In this document: positions 26,401 through 35,413 of the stretch, one piece after another | Layout: the number at the start of each line of letters is the position of its first letter | Numbering within the stretch: the first letter of the stretch is position 1 | Assembly: GCF_028858725.1 (NCBI RefSeq) | Contig: NC_084774.1 | Location: forward strand, 9,894,001-9,958,000 | DNA from: Colius striatus | Taxonomy: Eukaryota; Chordata; Aves; Coliiformes; Coliidae | Reading direction: 5' to 3' | DNA length: 64,000 nucleotides | The notes under the pieces: generated by a model | What the model was told of the DNA's origin: nothing | The model's input: the letters and a program-made list of their open reading frames with translations, nothing else | The model's database searches: none | Made by a program: the position numbers and the translations under genes

Positions 26401-29400
26401 AAATCAATCCAACATGACTCCAGACTCATCAGTGCACCTACCTGGCTGTGTCAGGAGGGTGTTCAGGGGTGCTGGGGTGGCTTCTGACACCCCACTGTGC
26501 TCAGCTGCTGAGCTCCCCAGTGAGGTGAGATTCTTTCCTGACACAGCTCCTGAGTTTCTTCGGTTATTTCTCAGCTGGGATGCATTTTTGAGTTCCTCTA
26601 CTGTAGAAAACCAGCAAAAAGAGATTCAACCTGGGCAGGTCTGGGAATCACAGCCTATCCCTCCCCTCCTGAGCCTTCACCATCCCCCTTTCTAACCTCC
26701 CAACCAACTCTGAGGAGCCACATCTCCAGGAGCCTCATGGAGCTCGCTGGTATGATGTTGCTGTGCTGTACTTACTCACAAACTTCCTCTTGGCAAACAG
26801 AGCTTCCTGGGAGCCGTTGAGCACATAAACCTGCAGCGTGTACTCCTTGGCTGGGCTCAGCCCCCCCACCGTGGCTTTGGGAGTCTTGGTTTTCAGCATG
26901 ACTTCTTGCTCCGAGTCCCCTGAGGTGGGATGAAGCCACTGTTTAGAGCCTGGCAGAGCTTACATTGAAGCTGACAGTAGCAAAAGCAGTTGTGCAATGG
27001 AGGGAATGTCTGCCCAGGGACCTCAGGCAACTCCTGTCTCTTTGTTTCTGATTCTGTGCATCTCTGATTTTCACTCTTTTCTCCCAGCCCATAGTGGAGA
27101 ATGTTTAGGTTGTGGGGTTTTGGGGTTTTTTAAAATCCCTTATACATGCCTCAAAAGGAAAACCAGTCCCCACCCAGCATTAGTGCAACTCTCACCAACT
27201 TCTCAAGCTGCTGAGGGAAAAGCTGTTCCTCACAGGCTGAGACACTGGGCAACAGGCATTAAAGGCTGATCACAAAAATATCCAACCAAATTGAGCTGCT
27301 TGAGGTCATATGTGACAAAATGAGGTAGTGGCTTGATGACTCCAGTCACTACTGACGCTTGGAACTCATCTTGTTAACCCAGCCACTCTTGCTGTGCTGT
27401 CTCTCAAGATCCATCTCTCCCCAAGGGCAGCTGCTCTCTGCAGGGAGACAGCTCATTTCTGGGGCTGCCACTGCCTCCAGACCCCTCCAGCCATGTCTCA
27501 CAGTGTTGGGACCTGTCCTGGGTCTGTGATGCCTTGAACTGGAGCATTTCTGTGCTGCCACAGCACTGAGCAGATGGAAGGAGGGAGCTCTGCAAAGCAG
27601 CAGCAAACTGGGCTCTGTGCTACACAAAACAAAGGGAAAGACAAACAAGCTCCCTAAACCCTCCAGTTAGGAAAGGTCTATGAGCTTTAAAGCATGGAAG
27701 TGGATGTGTTCCTGACCCCACCATCCCTGTGCTCCTGTTTAGGGCTGGAGATGGAGGTCCCCAGCTCAGGCAGAGGGAAAGCCTCAGGCATTGTGCTGGC
27801 AGCCTGGCAGGGATTCCCTGCATTCCCTGAATGCTCAGTGCTCCCCAGAGAGCTGAGGCCCAGGGAGGAGCAGGGCAGGGAAGGAATGAGAAACCTCCTG
27901 CTCCAGCTTGGGAAACAGGTGGGGGCTGAGCTAAAAGCAGGGGGATAATCACAAGAGCTCTGCCACACACGCTGCCGTCTGGCAGCTCTCTTCTGCAGCT
28001 CTCTGGTAGTGGCTGAAAATCAAATGCCAGCCAAGACCAAGGCTGCCTCCAACCACTGCTCTTGTTGAGGGATGTCATTGCCCTTCCAACAGCATCAGCT
28101 TCAGTGTCTGAAGTCAGGGAGCCAGGAGGATCAGTCACATACACATATACACTCACACAAGGTCAAGGGCTTCCTATCTCATGTCCCTATAGGTGTAGGA
28201 AGGGCTGGGAGCTCCCACAGAAGAACCAGGCAATGAATCTTTCCTCATCTTTTTGTTCCTCACACAATCCCAAAATGCAACTTTTTCTGGCTAAGGCTTT
28301 CCCCTGGGATGAAGGGGGATGAATTTCTTGCTACAGACTGCTCTCATGGTGACCAGAGGGTCTGCCTCTGGTCCATACCACATTTACAGCCCAGGAGAAA
28401 GCTTTGTTCTAGACAATCAACACAGAACAACCAGTGGATTATTCACTCTGCCTTATCTCCATCACCTTAAGGTCTAAGCAATGCTCTTGCTGAAGTCCTG
28501 TTGCCCACCAACCAAAAAGCTCAGTACACAAATCCCTGCTGGGTCTGACATCCAGCACTTGAGCACACACCTGCCATGGGCTTTACCCGAACTTTGTAGC
28601 CATTGATGTTCCCTTCAGTCTCTTTCCACTTCATTTGGAGCCTGTCTTCTGAAAGGACAGTGAGTTTCAGCCGGCCTGATCCTGGGGAGGAGGAGACATG
28701 TCTGTACCATTCATTATGGGTGCAATTCCTCCCTCTGTCTTTGCACCCACAGAACACCACACACAGCATTTCCTCTACAGACAACACAACAGTTGCAGTG
28801 CAGGGGAAACCTTCACCTATGCAAGTCCTCAGCGTGCTCTGACACGACAAAGCAACTCCTGCAGTCCCCAGCCCCTCTGCCAGGAAACCCACTGGGAGTC
28901 ACTGCAAATGTGCAGCCAAGAAGGGGTTCTCAGGCACTCAAAGGAGATCTCAATATGTACTGCTGCATACAGCCAGGAAAACAGTCTGCCACAGAGGTGA
29001 GAGCTTTCTCTGCACCCCTCACTTCTTGGAGGGTTCTCCTGGGAGCTTCCATGCAGAATGTTTTGTTTCAGCAAGTGTGTGCAGTGCAAGCATCTGAAAT
29101 GGGAGGAACCAGAGAAAAAGGCTCAGTGAGGCTCTGATGGGCTTGGGCTGCTGAGGAAACCTGATAAGGTGTAAATAACAGTTCCTGGCAGGACCATAAC
29201 TCCTGGGCACCAGCTTGTATCAGTTTGCTACAGGGAACAGCAAACTAAATGACAAATGCTGAGGAAAAAGATCCCATCAGACAATGAGGTAAAAAGAAGA
29301 GCACATTCCCTTATCATCTCCACATTTCACAGATGCCTGTTAAACCCCAGCTAGTTGTCTGAGCTCGTGTGTCACTCTTGAATCAATGGTTCCTTGGTAA

Positions 29401-31046
29401 AACATAGCTGTACTGACATAGAAATGTCACCATATGAAGCTTTTTCACTTGACTGGAGACAGGATGGCAAATCAGCAGATTTCTCTCTCCTCCTTCCTGA
29501 CACTGTACCTACAGCTGCCTTTCCAGCCCACTGCCCTGATTCACAGTGAGTGAGCACATCCTGCACGCTGTAAGCATCTGCACTCAGATTCCCCTCTCAT
29601 TTGCAGTTGTTACTGATCCCCTTTACCATCACTCATTTAAAAAAGCTTAAGGTGTCCAGGAGCATCCATCTCAGTACCAACAAAAACTGCTGCACAGGAC
29701 TATCAGGTCCCTAATGTGGTCTTGCATGATGTCCAGACATCTCCATGAAGTCAAAGCCCAGGAAAATGTGAGCTGGCAGGGAGGATTTGCTTGTCTCAGC
29801 CCAACATCTGTGCCTTAACCTTTCCTTGCAGAGACTTCCTGCAGGCTGCCCAACAAGCAGATGACTATTTTGGGGAAACAAAGCTCAGATTCACATCCCA
29901 CCCCAGGCAAATCTGAAGGGGAAGGAAGAAAACAGGGAGAAGAGGGGTGAGGGGCAAAATCAAATCCCAGAATCATGTCTAAGAGAAATGGTAAAGGATC
30001 ATGGAACAATAAGGGGAATTCATAGTTAGATTAAACATGGAGCTCTCTTCTTTTGACCAAGTGTGGTCCAGCTCCTCAGCCATCACTCTAGGAGCCCAGA
30101 AGCTAAAAAGGCAAGAATGTCCCCAGACAGATGAGAAAGAACAGCATCTTCTAAAGAGCCATTATGTACAGGATGCAAATGAACCCCAGTGCCATGAAAG
30201 CTCCACTGTTTCCCTGCCCTGTGTTGGATGTGTGCTATTTGATGCTGTAACCTTGCTCTCCAGCTGACAGTGAGTTAAGTCCTGACTTAACTGCAGAGGC
30301 TGGTCTGAAAGATACACAGCATGGAGACACATCTGCCCAAACTCTGAAAGACCATCACCTCTCTCAAACTTTTGTGCTGATTGCTTCCACAGAAGGTTCA
30401 AACCTCATACAGAGGTACTTCTTCAACATCAGAAAGGCAGTGGTGAGGTGCCAGAGGTGTTTTCTGGTCATTTACAGTACTATGGGAGCACTATATGTCA
30501 CAGCAGGAATGCACCTCCTGCTTTCTTATCCAGATCTTACACCACATCTCACCATATACATCCAAAGCAATAGGTTCAGACCAGAGGACAGATGCAGTGA
30601 CTCACAGAAACAACACCCTTGCTCTTCTTCTTTCTCAAGCCTCATTTGCAGATCACATAAGCATCCTCCATTGCTTATAGAGATTGGAATGCATCCCTGG
30701 TGTGAGGGAGCAGCATGCTGACCTGCTGCCAGTGATGAGGACAGACTTTGCAGGGTGAGGAGGGGTCAAGATGCTCTCTCTAAATGGGCCCCCGTATTGC
30801 CTGTTGCTCTTCATCTGGGGAAACAGATTTGGAGCTTCACCAACACACAGCCACCCCATGAAATCCTGTGTGTGATTGGGAATGACCCTCACATGTGGGA
30901 AGGACTCAGGCTGACCCAGGGGATGGCCAGACCACAGGGAATTGCCCAGAGCAGGGACAAGTGCGCTCCTTACCTTGGCCAACTCGTCCCCAGACATGGC
31001 TCACCACAGGCAGGCAGGCAAAAAAGAAACAAATGTGAATCAGCAT
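2316..31046 (-). CDS. COL20A1: Collagen alpha-1(XX) chain, N-terminal 24 coding exons (gene continues beyond position 1)
   Basis: This is a secreted FACIT collagen of the extracellular matrix; this group binds to the surface of fibrillar collagen. The 24 exons join in phase to 1,044 residues with no stop: signal peptide 1-24, FN3-1 25-109, acidic/Ser-rich linker 110-162, VWA 163-364, FN3-2 to FN3-6 365-828, linker 829-860 and TSPN 861-1044. The VWA keeps a complete metal-binding (MIDAS) set: D181-x-S183-x-S185, T252 in GGNT, and D285 in TDGKS. FN3-2 to FN3-6 are each coded by two exons with phases 1-0-1. Possible N-glycosylation sites include NGS, NLT and NVT motifs. One VWA plus six FN3 is the known layout of collagen XX; collagen XIV has a second VWA, and none lies between FN3-6 and TSPN here. 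The collagenous and NC1 exons are missing because the window ends. The gene lies head-to-tail downstream of the DEPTOR-like gene. Confidence 0.92.
2870..3440. repeat. Long polypyrimidine tract with a pure (CCCTT)n core
   Basis: About 570 bp of almost only C and T on the plus strand, mixing CCTT, CCCTT and CTCCCTT units. A pure (CCCTT)13 block runs 3,136-3,200. On the COL20A1 sense strand this is (AAGGG)n. It lies in the intron between exons 23 and 24. The long open frames through it are low-complexity artefacts. Confidence 0.97.
3771..3880 (-). CDS. COL20A1: COL20A1 coding exon 23: TSPN domain, third part
   Basis: 110 nt, phase 1 to 0. It codes [19 protein letters not shown] and [10 protein letters not shown]-like [10 protein letters not shown]. 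The exon is placed to end at AAG|GTCCTT, an unusually weak 5' splice site. The product matches collagen XIV across this junction, so the border itself is fairly secure. Confidence 0.9.
4222..4364 (-). CDS. COL20A1: COL20A1 coding exon 22: TSPN domain, second part
   Basis: 143 nt, phase 2 to 1. It codes [20 protein letters not shown] and [18 protein letters not shown], the signature strands of FACIT TSPN domains. Acceptor ctccttccag, donor GACC|GTAAGC. Confidence 0.95.
6101..6239 (-). CDS. COL20A1: COL20A1 coding exon 21: start of TSPN (laminin-G-like) domain
   Basis: 139 nt, phase 1 in, 2 out. It codes [20 protein letters not shown] and [19 protein letters not shown], closely matching the start of the TSPN domain in collagens XII, XIV and XX. 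Donor CCAG|GTGGGA. Confidence 0.94.
6240..8145 (-). other. COL20A1 intron between exons 20 and 21
   Basis: About 1.9 kb. A possible short CR1 fragment (about 8,056-8,130) lies near its upstream end. Open frames on the plus strand around 6,946-7,235 look like chance. No other feature seen. Confidence 0.6.
8056..8130 (-). mobile_element. Possible short CR1 fragment
   Basis: Contains the CR1-like phrase 'ctcatccagcccaaccctc' followed by 'tgctaaagcagc'. It is short and degraded, and ends close to COL20A1 exon 20. Confidence 0.45.
8146..8184 (-). CDS. COL20A1: COL20A1 coding exon 20: 39-nt linker micro-exon before TSPN
   Basis: 39 nt, phase 1 to 1. It codes [13 protein letters not shown]. The Cys-Pro resembles the CP just before the TSPN domain of collagen XIV, and the spliced product then reads straight into [14 protein letters not shown]. 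Acceptor tcttttcacag, donor CGAG|GTACAG. Confidence 0.82.
9337..9459 (+). repeat. Pentanucleotide tract: AAGGGG, AAGGG, then (AAAGG)19
   Basis: Three AAGGGG, two AAGGG and about 19 AAAGG units in a row. It sits in the COL20A1 intron between exons 19 and 20; on the sense strand it reads CCTTT. Confidence 0.97.
10725..10781 (-). CDS. COL20A1: COL20A1 coding exon 19: short linker after FN3-6
   Basis: 57 nt, phase 1 to 1. It codes [19 protein letters not shown]. It sits where collagen XIV has its second VWA domain; here the domain is replaced by this short linker. Support is the acceptor tctcttccag, the donor GAGG|GTAAAT and matching phases. Confidence 0.78.
11060..11189 (-). CDS. COL20A1: COL20A1 coding exon 18: second half of FN3-6
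   Basis: 130 nt, phase 0 to 1. It codes [20 protein letters not shown] and ends TATTGRT, the end of the last FN3 domain. Acceptor ccccttgtag, donor ACGG|GTGAGT. Confidence 0.93.
11796..11938 (-). CDS. COL20A1: COL20A1 coding exon 17: first half of FN3-6
   Basis: 143 nt, phase 1 to 0. It codes [20 protein letters not shown] and then [11 protein letters not shown]. Acceptor ccctgctgtag, donor ACA|GTAAGT. It follows the longest intron of the gene in this window (about 3.8 kb). Confidence 0.93.
11939..15766 (-). other. COL20A1 intron between exons 16 and 17
   Basis: About 3.8 kb, the longest COL20A1 intron seen here. Apart from a short CR1 3'-end remnant near 12,345-12,415, I recognise nothing in it. 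Confidence 0.6.
12345..12415 (+). mobile_element. CR1 3'-end remnant
   Basis: Contains 'ggtcccttccagcccttgag' and 'gattctgtaattct', a typical CR1 3' end. Old and short. Confidence 0.5.
15767..15899 (-). CDS. COL20A1: COL20A1 coding exon 16: second half of FN3-5
   Basis: 133 nt, phase 0 to 1. It codes [20 protein letters not shown] and ends QHRT. Acceptor cttgctgcag, donor ACCA|GTAAGT. Confidence 0.93.
17007..17149 (-). CDS. COL20A1: COL20A1 coding exon 15: first half of FN3-5
   Basis: 143 nt, phase 1 to 0. It codes [20 protein letters not shown] and then [17 protein letters not shown]. Acceptor atccctcag, donor GAG|GTATGG. Confidence 0.93.
17639..17768 (-). CDS. COL20A1: COL20A1 coding exon 14: second half of FN3-4
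   Basis: 130 nt, phase 0 to 1. It codes [20 protein letters not shown] and ends ITGNVTT, with a possible N-glycosylation site at NVT. A CR1 copy begins about 40 nt upstream of its acceptor (see findings). Confidence 0.93.
17800..18187 (+). mobile_element. CR1 LINE, 3' portion
   Basis: Reads from 'ggtctggagaagaggaggct' through 'ttccttccaacccaaac' to 'gcttctatgat', the standard CR1 3' end. Antisense to COL20A1, in the intron between exons 13 and 14; its 5' edge is about 40 nt from the exon 14 acceptor. Confidence 0.85.
18361..18500 (-). CDS. COL20A1: COL20A1 coding exon 13: first half of FN3-4
   Basis: 140 nt, phase 1 to 0. It codes [20 protein letters not shown], an Ala-rich turn and HHVTYVSG. 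It is more CpG-rich than the neighbouring exons. Acceptor tcgttgcag, donor GAG|GTGAGT. Confidence 0.93.
18962..19085 (-). CDS. COL20A1: COL20A1 coding exon 12: second half of FN3-3
   Basis: 124 nt, phase 0 to 1. It codes [20 protein letters not shown] and ends near QETT, as does the matching FN3 of collagen XIV. Donor ACCT|GTAAGT. Confidence 0.93.
19345..19660 (+). mobile_element. CR1 LINE, internal portion without 3' end
   Basis: Contains 'gacctgggggtgttgatcaa', 'tggctgaacatgagccag' and 'aaggccaatgaaatcctggc', all typical of CR1 just downstream of the reverse transcriptase region. Intron between COL20A1 exons 11 and 12. Confidence 0.8.
19841..19986 (-). CDS. COL20A1: COL20A1 coding exon 11: first half of FN3-3
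   Basis: 146 nt, phase 1 to 0. It codes [20 protein letters not shown] and ends DYTTE before GAG|GTAGAG. Acceptor cccttcag. Confidence 0.93.
20218..20335 (-). mobile_element. Short CR1 3' fragment
   Basis: Contains 'ggacctctgaaggtctcc' and 'agtccaacccattgctcagg', the reverse complement of a CR1 3' region. Intron between COL20A1 exons 10 and 11. Confidence 0.65.
20440..20569 (-). CDS. COL20A1: COL20A1 coding exon 10: second half of FN3-2
   Basis: 130 nt, phase 0 in, 1 out. It codes [20 protein letters not shown] and ends before a GTAGGT donor. NLTS is a possible N-glycosylation site; the Tyr in TEYLVSV is the conserved FN3 tyrosine. Confidence 0.93.
21189..21361 (-). CDS. COL20A1: COL20A1 coding exon 9: first half of FN3-2
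   Basis: 173 nt, phase 1 in, 0 out. It codes [20 protein letters not shown] and a proline/arginine-rich turn, then [12 protein letters not shown]. Acceptor aattcctag, donor GAG|GTGAGA. Confidence 0.93.
21506..21670 (-). CDS. COL20A1: COL20A1 coding exon 8: end of VWA domain
   Basis: 165 nt, phase 1 to 1. It codes [17 protein letters not shown], the NVLDFPLL segment and VLCTRIKE, whose Cys would close the VWA disulfide with C168. Acceptor ggttgcag, donor ACAG|GTGAGG. Confidence 0.94.
23194..23358 (-). CDS. COL20A1: COL20A1 coding exon 7: VWA domain, third part
   Basis: 165 nt, phase 1 to 1. It codes [20 protein letters not shown], with the second MIDAS aspartate (D285), and then LGIEIFAIG. 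Acceptor ttcctcctcag, donor ATTG|GTAAGA. Confidence 0.95.
23501..23620 (-). CDS. COL20A1: COL20A1 coding exon 6: VWA domain, second part
   Basis: 120 nt, phase 1 to 1. It codes [12 protein letters not shown] and [11 protein letters not shown], both typical of FACIT VWA domains; T252 of GGNT is the MIDAS threonine. Acceptor ccttccccag, donor ACAG|GTAACT. Confidence 0.95.
24087..24242 (-). CDS. COL20A1: COL20A1 coding exon 5: start of VWA domain
   Basis: 156 nt, phase 1 to 1. It codes the first beta strand and metal-site loop, [18 protein letters not shown]. This holds the DxSxS motif of the MIDAS (D181, S183, S185) and the Cys (C168) that normally pairs with one near the domain end. Acceptor tgcccccag, donor GTAG|GTAGGA. 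Confidence 0.95.
26442..26600 (-). CDS. COL20A1: COL20A1 coding exon 4: Ser/Asn-rich linker between FN3-1 and VWA
   Basis: 159 nt, phase 1 to 1. It codes a low-complexity hydrophilic stretch starting (I)[16 protein letters not shown] and ending ...NTLLTQPG, with NAS and NLT sites. The open frame, the acceptor ttctacag, the donor CCAG|GTAGGT and matching phases support it. Linker sequences evolve fast, so homology gives little support. Confidence 0.8.
26776..26919 (-). CDS. COL20A1: COL20A1 coding exon 3: second half of FN3-1
   Basis: 144 nt, phase 1 to 1. It codes the FN3 pattern [18 protein letters not shown], with a possible N-glycosylation site at NGS. The donor chosen is GTGA|GTAAGT. The GTGAGT four bases earlier would end in phase 0 and run into a stop in the next exon, so it is rejected. 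Unlike the other FN3 domains, FN3-1 is split in phase 1 rather than phase 0. Confidence 0.88.
28571..28681 (-). CDS. COL20A1: COL20A1 coding exon 2: first half of FN3-1
   Basis: 111 nt, phase 1 in and 1 out. It codes the N-terminal strands of the first fibronectin type III domain, with the core Trp in QMKWKE and the Tyr in NGYKVRV. Acceptor ctccccag, donor GCAG|GTGTGTG. It directly follows the signal peptide exon, as in the COL14A1 product. Confidence 0.9.
28682..30973 (-). other. COL20A1 intron between exons 1 and 2
   Basis: About 2.3 kb with no recognised repeat or coding exon. Introns between signal peptide and first FN3 exon often hold regulatory sequence; nothing specific can be pointed to here. 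Confidence 0.55.
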
Positions 31047-31058
31047 GGTGAGCAGGAC
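30974..31058 (-). CDS. COL20A1: COL20A1 coding exon 1: signal peptide
   Basis: Coding part is 30974-31046 (73 nt, leaves in phase 1); 31047-31058 is 5' UTR of the same exon. The product begins [20 protein letters not shown], a hydrophobic secretion signal. The ATG at 31046 has A at -3. A good 3' splice site (pyrimidine-rich, ttgcag) ends at 31059, so at least one untranslated exon should lie upstream. The frame stays open upstream of the ATG, but across the presumed splice site. Donor is AAG|GTAAGG. Confidence 0.85.
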
Positions 31059-34000
31059 CTGCAAGAGGGCAAACACCAGGGAGGAGAAGCAAAAGTTACA
31101 CTTCAGCATGTCAACACACATTTTTGTGCATTCCTCAGTTAAGGGACCACAAGCTGAGATCTACAGCTCTGTGCATCATTGCAGCACTGAAAGGGTGGAT
31201 AGAGAGCTATGTGGAAGTTCTCTTGCCATTCCTGTGTATTACTCTATATTCTTGCTCTCTGCATAATACTGTTCAGTGCCTTGGCCCAGTACTAAACTGT
31301 GTTTATAAATCTGATGGGGAGTAGGCTTCCACCCAGTACTCATCCTGCTTGGTCCTGGAGATGGGTGGGATGATAGGTGCTGTGGTCTGCTCTGGTTATG
31401 GAAATAAACAACATTGGCCAAATCACTGTGCAGCCATAGATTGCAGAACAACTGCTGGTTTCAGCCATACAGAAGTAATTCATTCCAATGATCCTGACCA
31501 AAATCACTGTAATTACACAAACACACAGCACCTTGCTCATGTCCCTGCAAGGCACCCACTGATCAGAAAGGGAGAAGCATTTAGAGGAGCACTCTTTTCA
31601 GACAGGCTTCTCACATCATGGATGTAATGACCCTACAGCTGCTGTGATAAATTCTCCCCTAGGAAGGGTACTGCAGACCTGTCTGAGTTTATATGCCAAC
31701 AGTTTAGAAACAAAGCTTTCCTTCCTGATTTTGTGATGGAGTCCCTGAGAAGTGACATTCAGGGCTTGTTGGGATTGACTTGTTTTGATTTGTTCCTCTG
31801 AATAGGTTAAAAACCAGATGCAGTTACAGAATTAATCATGCAGATCAATTGGACTTAGGAGTAACCTGCAGCTGGGTGGCTAAGGCCAGCCCACAGACCT
31901 CCAGGATCTTCAGTTCCCATTGCTTTGGCTTTCAGTTATACTCAGGTTGGGTCAGAAATGTTAGCTCAGCAATGAACCCACCCCCATGGAAACCTTGCCT
32001 CCCTCTCATCTCAGTCCCAATGCACCAGGTTGGAGGCACACGCTATTGGCCTTTTGCAACACATCACTGGCATCTGTCATTTCTGAGCTGCTCTTTTCAA
32101 CCTCATTGCTTTTGGCAGAACCACACCAGGCACAAGTTTCCTCTGCTGCTGTCTGCAGTGACATTTCATTGCTCTTCACGTGGATGGAGAGGTATTTGGA
32201 GGCTCCTGGCAAATGCCTGTTTCCATTCACATAAAAACAAATATGCACTCAAGTGACCCAGCCTGATCTCCTGGGGTTTCAATCAGTTCCAAACTGCTGC
32301 AAGAATGAATGGAAAAGCATGCAAGTTGTAACAGGGAGATGTTAACCACCCTGCTCAGCCTGGGATGGGTGGGTTGTTTTCCCCTTTTGATTGAAGATCA
32401 GGTTATAGAGAACAACTGCAGTGTAACTGAAGCCCTTAGCCATGGGAAACACCTGCTTTTTTTCTTTCTCCAGCTAAATGAAGTCATTGCTTTTAAAAAG
32501 AGCAAACATTCTACAGGTGGGTTTCAGGCATCTGACTGGCACCTCAAGCAAAGCAAAGGCTGCCCTGGCTGCAGAGACATGTGCCAAACAACAGCAAGAA
32601 GCTTGAAAAATGTCCCTGAATCAATAATGGACAAAAGTCAGTTTGTGACATTTTGCAAGGCCACCAAACTGCTCTTGATTCCCTTGAGAATTCCCCACCT
32701 ATCTTCTGGCAAATGGGGTGCCAAACTGTGGCAAAAGCCTGGCACTTTTCAGGTCTTTTCACCTTAAGCAGGGTTATCTGGGACTCCAAAGTCCAGTGAA
32801 ATAAACACACAGACTTTTCCAGCCTGTGCTCAACTGGGCTCACTGCAAGGTCCAGTTCAGCCAGGAGCTTCCACTCTGATGTGCCAGTAAAGAAGAGTTA
32901 AACTAGATCCAACCCGGGTTCATAAAGTCCACAGGAGTGTGGATTTTTACTGAGATTAAAGCAAAGTACAGAGACGTCATCTCTTCTTCCTCCTTCAGAG
33001 GCAAACCCACTGCTATTTTGCCTCTTCTCCAAAACTGTTTCATTTTCGTGCCTGTAAAGCAGGAGTAACAAAGGCATCTGCTTGAAAGGGTGGAAGATCT
33101 GGGGCTGGAGGAGCTCTCTGCTCCCCACAGGTTACCTGCTGGACTCCAAGCCCCCATTCTAGCTCTTTGTGGTCTTTCCCCATTCATTTTTACCCCAGCA
33201 TCCAGCCAGGCTGAGCTGGGGACACTGGGACTGAGGGGATGACGGTGACATCAGCCCCCTGGCAGGCAGGGAGCCTCTGGCACGCCGGTGCCCCTCTCCT
33301 GTTACTTGCCCAGGGAAGGAATTTGGAGCCAGTAACACATGGAGCATGTGGTGAGTATTTCCAAGGCTTGGAAAATGTTGAGGGGGGACACGAAACACCA
33401 CTCCCAGCTGTGTGCTCAGAGGGGATGGGGAGCTTGAGGCAGTTGGACATCCCCTTATTTGTGCACAAAATCTTAAAAGGAGTCACTTCAACTCACTAGA
33501 GACCAAAAAATCACCTGTACAAAAAACCCCTGGCAGATGTTTCACCCAGCACAGCTAAAAATGGGGCTTTGGAGGATACTGTGAATTGTTCCCACCCTCC
33601 ACAGTCACAGTCTGGGGACGTTTTCTCATCCCAGAGGTCATCACTGTCTCTACACAGAAGCACTGGCAGAAGCTACAGCATCTCCTGTCTTGCTCACTGC
33701 AGAGGGACAGCCCTGCAGAACAGCCCAGCCACCTGCCCAAGGTGCTCATGGGGAGTAAATCTGTCCCACACTCCCTGAGTGCATGGACCTGACACAGCCT
33801 AAAACAATTACACCACGTTCATCAAGCCCTTTCTGCTCTCTCCTGGGAATCTGCTGTATTTCAGCTCAGCTGTTGAATGAAAACTCTGTTACCTCAACAC
33901 CAGTCTCAAAAAAAAGTCAGGCACAAGTTTCACTTCCAGGCTGAGCCTTTGCAGCTCCCCATAGCCCAGGCAAGGCTTAGTCCCATCAGCTTGATTCAGA

Positions 34001-34974
34001 CCCACATCACAGCTCCAGGTAGGAAAAACCCACCCAGACAACAAACCCTTCCAAGCAGAGTCCTCTCTGGCAGCAGCTTCCCACGGGTTTGATACAATTA
34101 AGCATGAAACAGAAGGAAGAAAAAAGAAAAACCAATCCAACAAGCAAAGCACACTTCTCCCAGCCAGCACTCCAACAGAACTCCTGAAGCAGTCCTGCCA
34201 ATATTTAGACCTGACCTGCAGTGGGTGAGTCTCGAAGCTGCTTCACCACGAGAGGCTGAGAGCCCGTGCAGCATCGCAGCCCTGCCCCGAGCTGAGCTGC
34301 ACCAGCTCCAAGTTTCCCAGAGAGCAAAACCCTGCACAACTTCCCTGCTCTGACTATCCCCACACACCTCCCCCAGAACAAGGCAGCCCCTCCTCTGCAT
34401 CCCTGCAAACCCAGCCCCAAAGGGACACGAAGCACAGACCTCTGGAGGCAGCCGGGAACGCGACGGAGTCCAGCTACATTCTGACAGGGTGGGAGAAGCA
34501 GCTCTGGTGCCTCATCTGCTCCTCGGTGTGAGCAGAGAGTTCAGTTCCCACACGTCAGGAGGGATAAGGAAGGGGAGGGAGAGCAGAGGGAGAGGGACGG
34601 CGATTCCCTCACCTCGCAGCCAGAGCACTGCTTGGCCCCTGCCTGCAGGAAAGGCAAGAAACAGCTTTGAGTGGGTTTAGCTGGTTTTGGTAACTAGATG
34701 CTAAAGCTCTGTCTGGGAAGCTGCAGGGTGATTTCCTAGAGTGCAGCAACAAGTCATGGCTCCCACCCACCATCAGCCTCCCGGGGATGGAATCAGTCTG
34801 GCCCCGGTCACATCCCATTACACATTTGAGAGCCCGGGGTTTGCACTGAAGGCAAATCACGTTGCATGTGTTGAAGTAAATTAAGCACATCTGTAAGTTT
34901 TGCAGGGCCAGAGGCTGAATCATGAACTGGAGCTCGAGGGTGCTGCAGATTTCCCAGCTGTGGGATACAAACCC

Positions 34975-35413
34975 TGAGCTCCTGTGGTCCCCAGCCCTGG
35001 GAAGATCCTGGGAGAGCCCCCTCAGCTCCTGTAGTTCCCAGCCTCAGAAGAGCCCTGGGAGAGCCCTCCCTGAGCTTTTGTGGTCCCCAGCCTCAGAAGA
35101 GCCCTGAGAGAGGTGTCTCTGAGCTCCTGTGGTCCCCAGCCTCAGAAGAGCCCTGAGAGAGGTGTCTCTGAGCTCCTGTGGTCCCCAGCCTCAGAAGAGC
35201 CCTGAGAGAGGTGTCTCTGAGCTCCTGTGGTCCCCAGCCTCAGAAGAGCCCTGGAAGAGCCCCGCCTGAGCTCCTGTGGTCCCCAGCCCTAGGAAGATCT
35301 TGGGAGAGCTCCCCTTGAGCTCCTGTAGTCCCCAGCCCTGGAAGGACCCTGGGAGAGTCTCCCCTGAGCTCCCATGGTCCCCAGCCCCAGGAAGACCTTG
35401 GGAGAGCCCCCAG
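34975..35413. repeat. 49-bp minisatellite, about nine copies
   Basis: Tandem units of about 49 bp beginning 'gagctcctgtggtccccagc'. Three central units (about 35,068-35,265) are almost identical; outer ones have drifted. It lies upstream of the COL20A1 start exon. Confidence 0.95.

Noticed and set aside
2316-31046. Identity as COL14A1 or COL12A1
   Set aside because: Only one VWA and six FN3 domains are present, with two short linker exons before TSPN. Collagen XIV has a second VWA and collagen XII has more of both domains.
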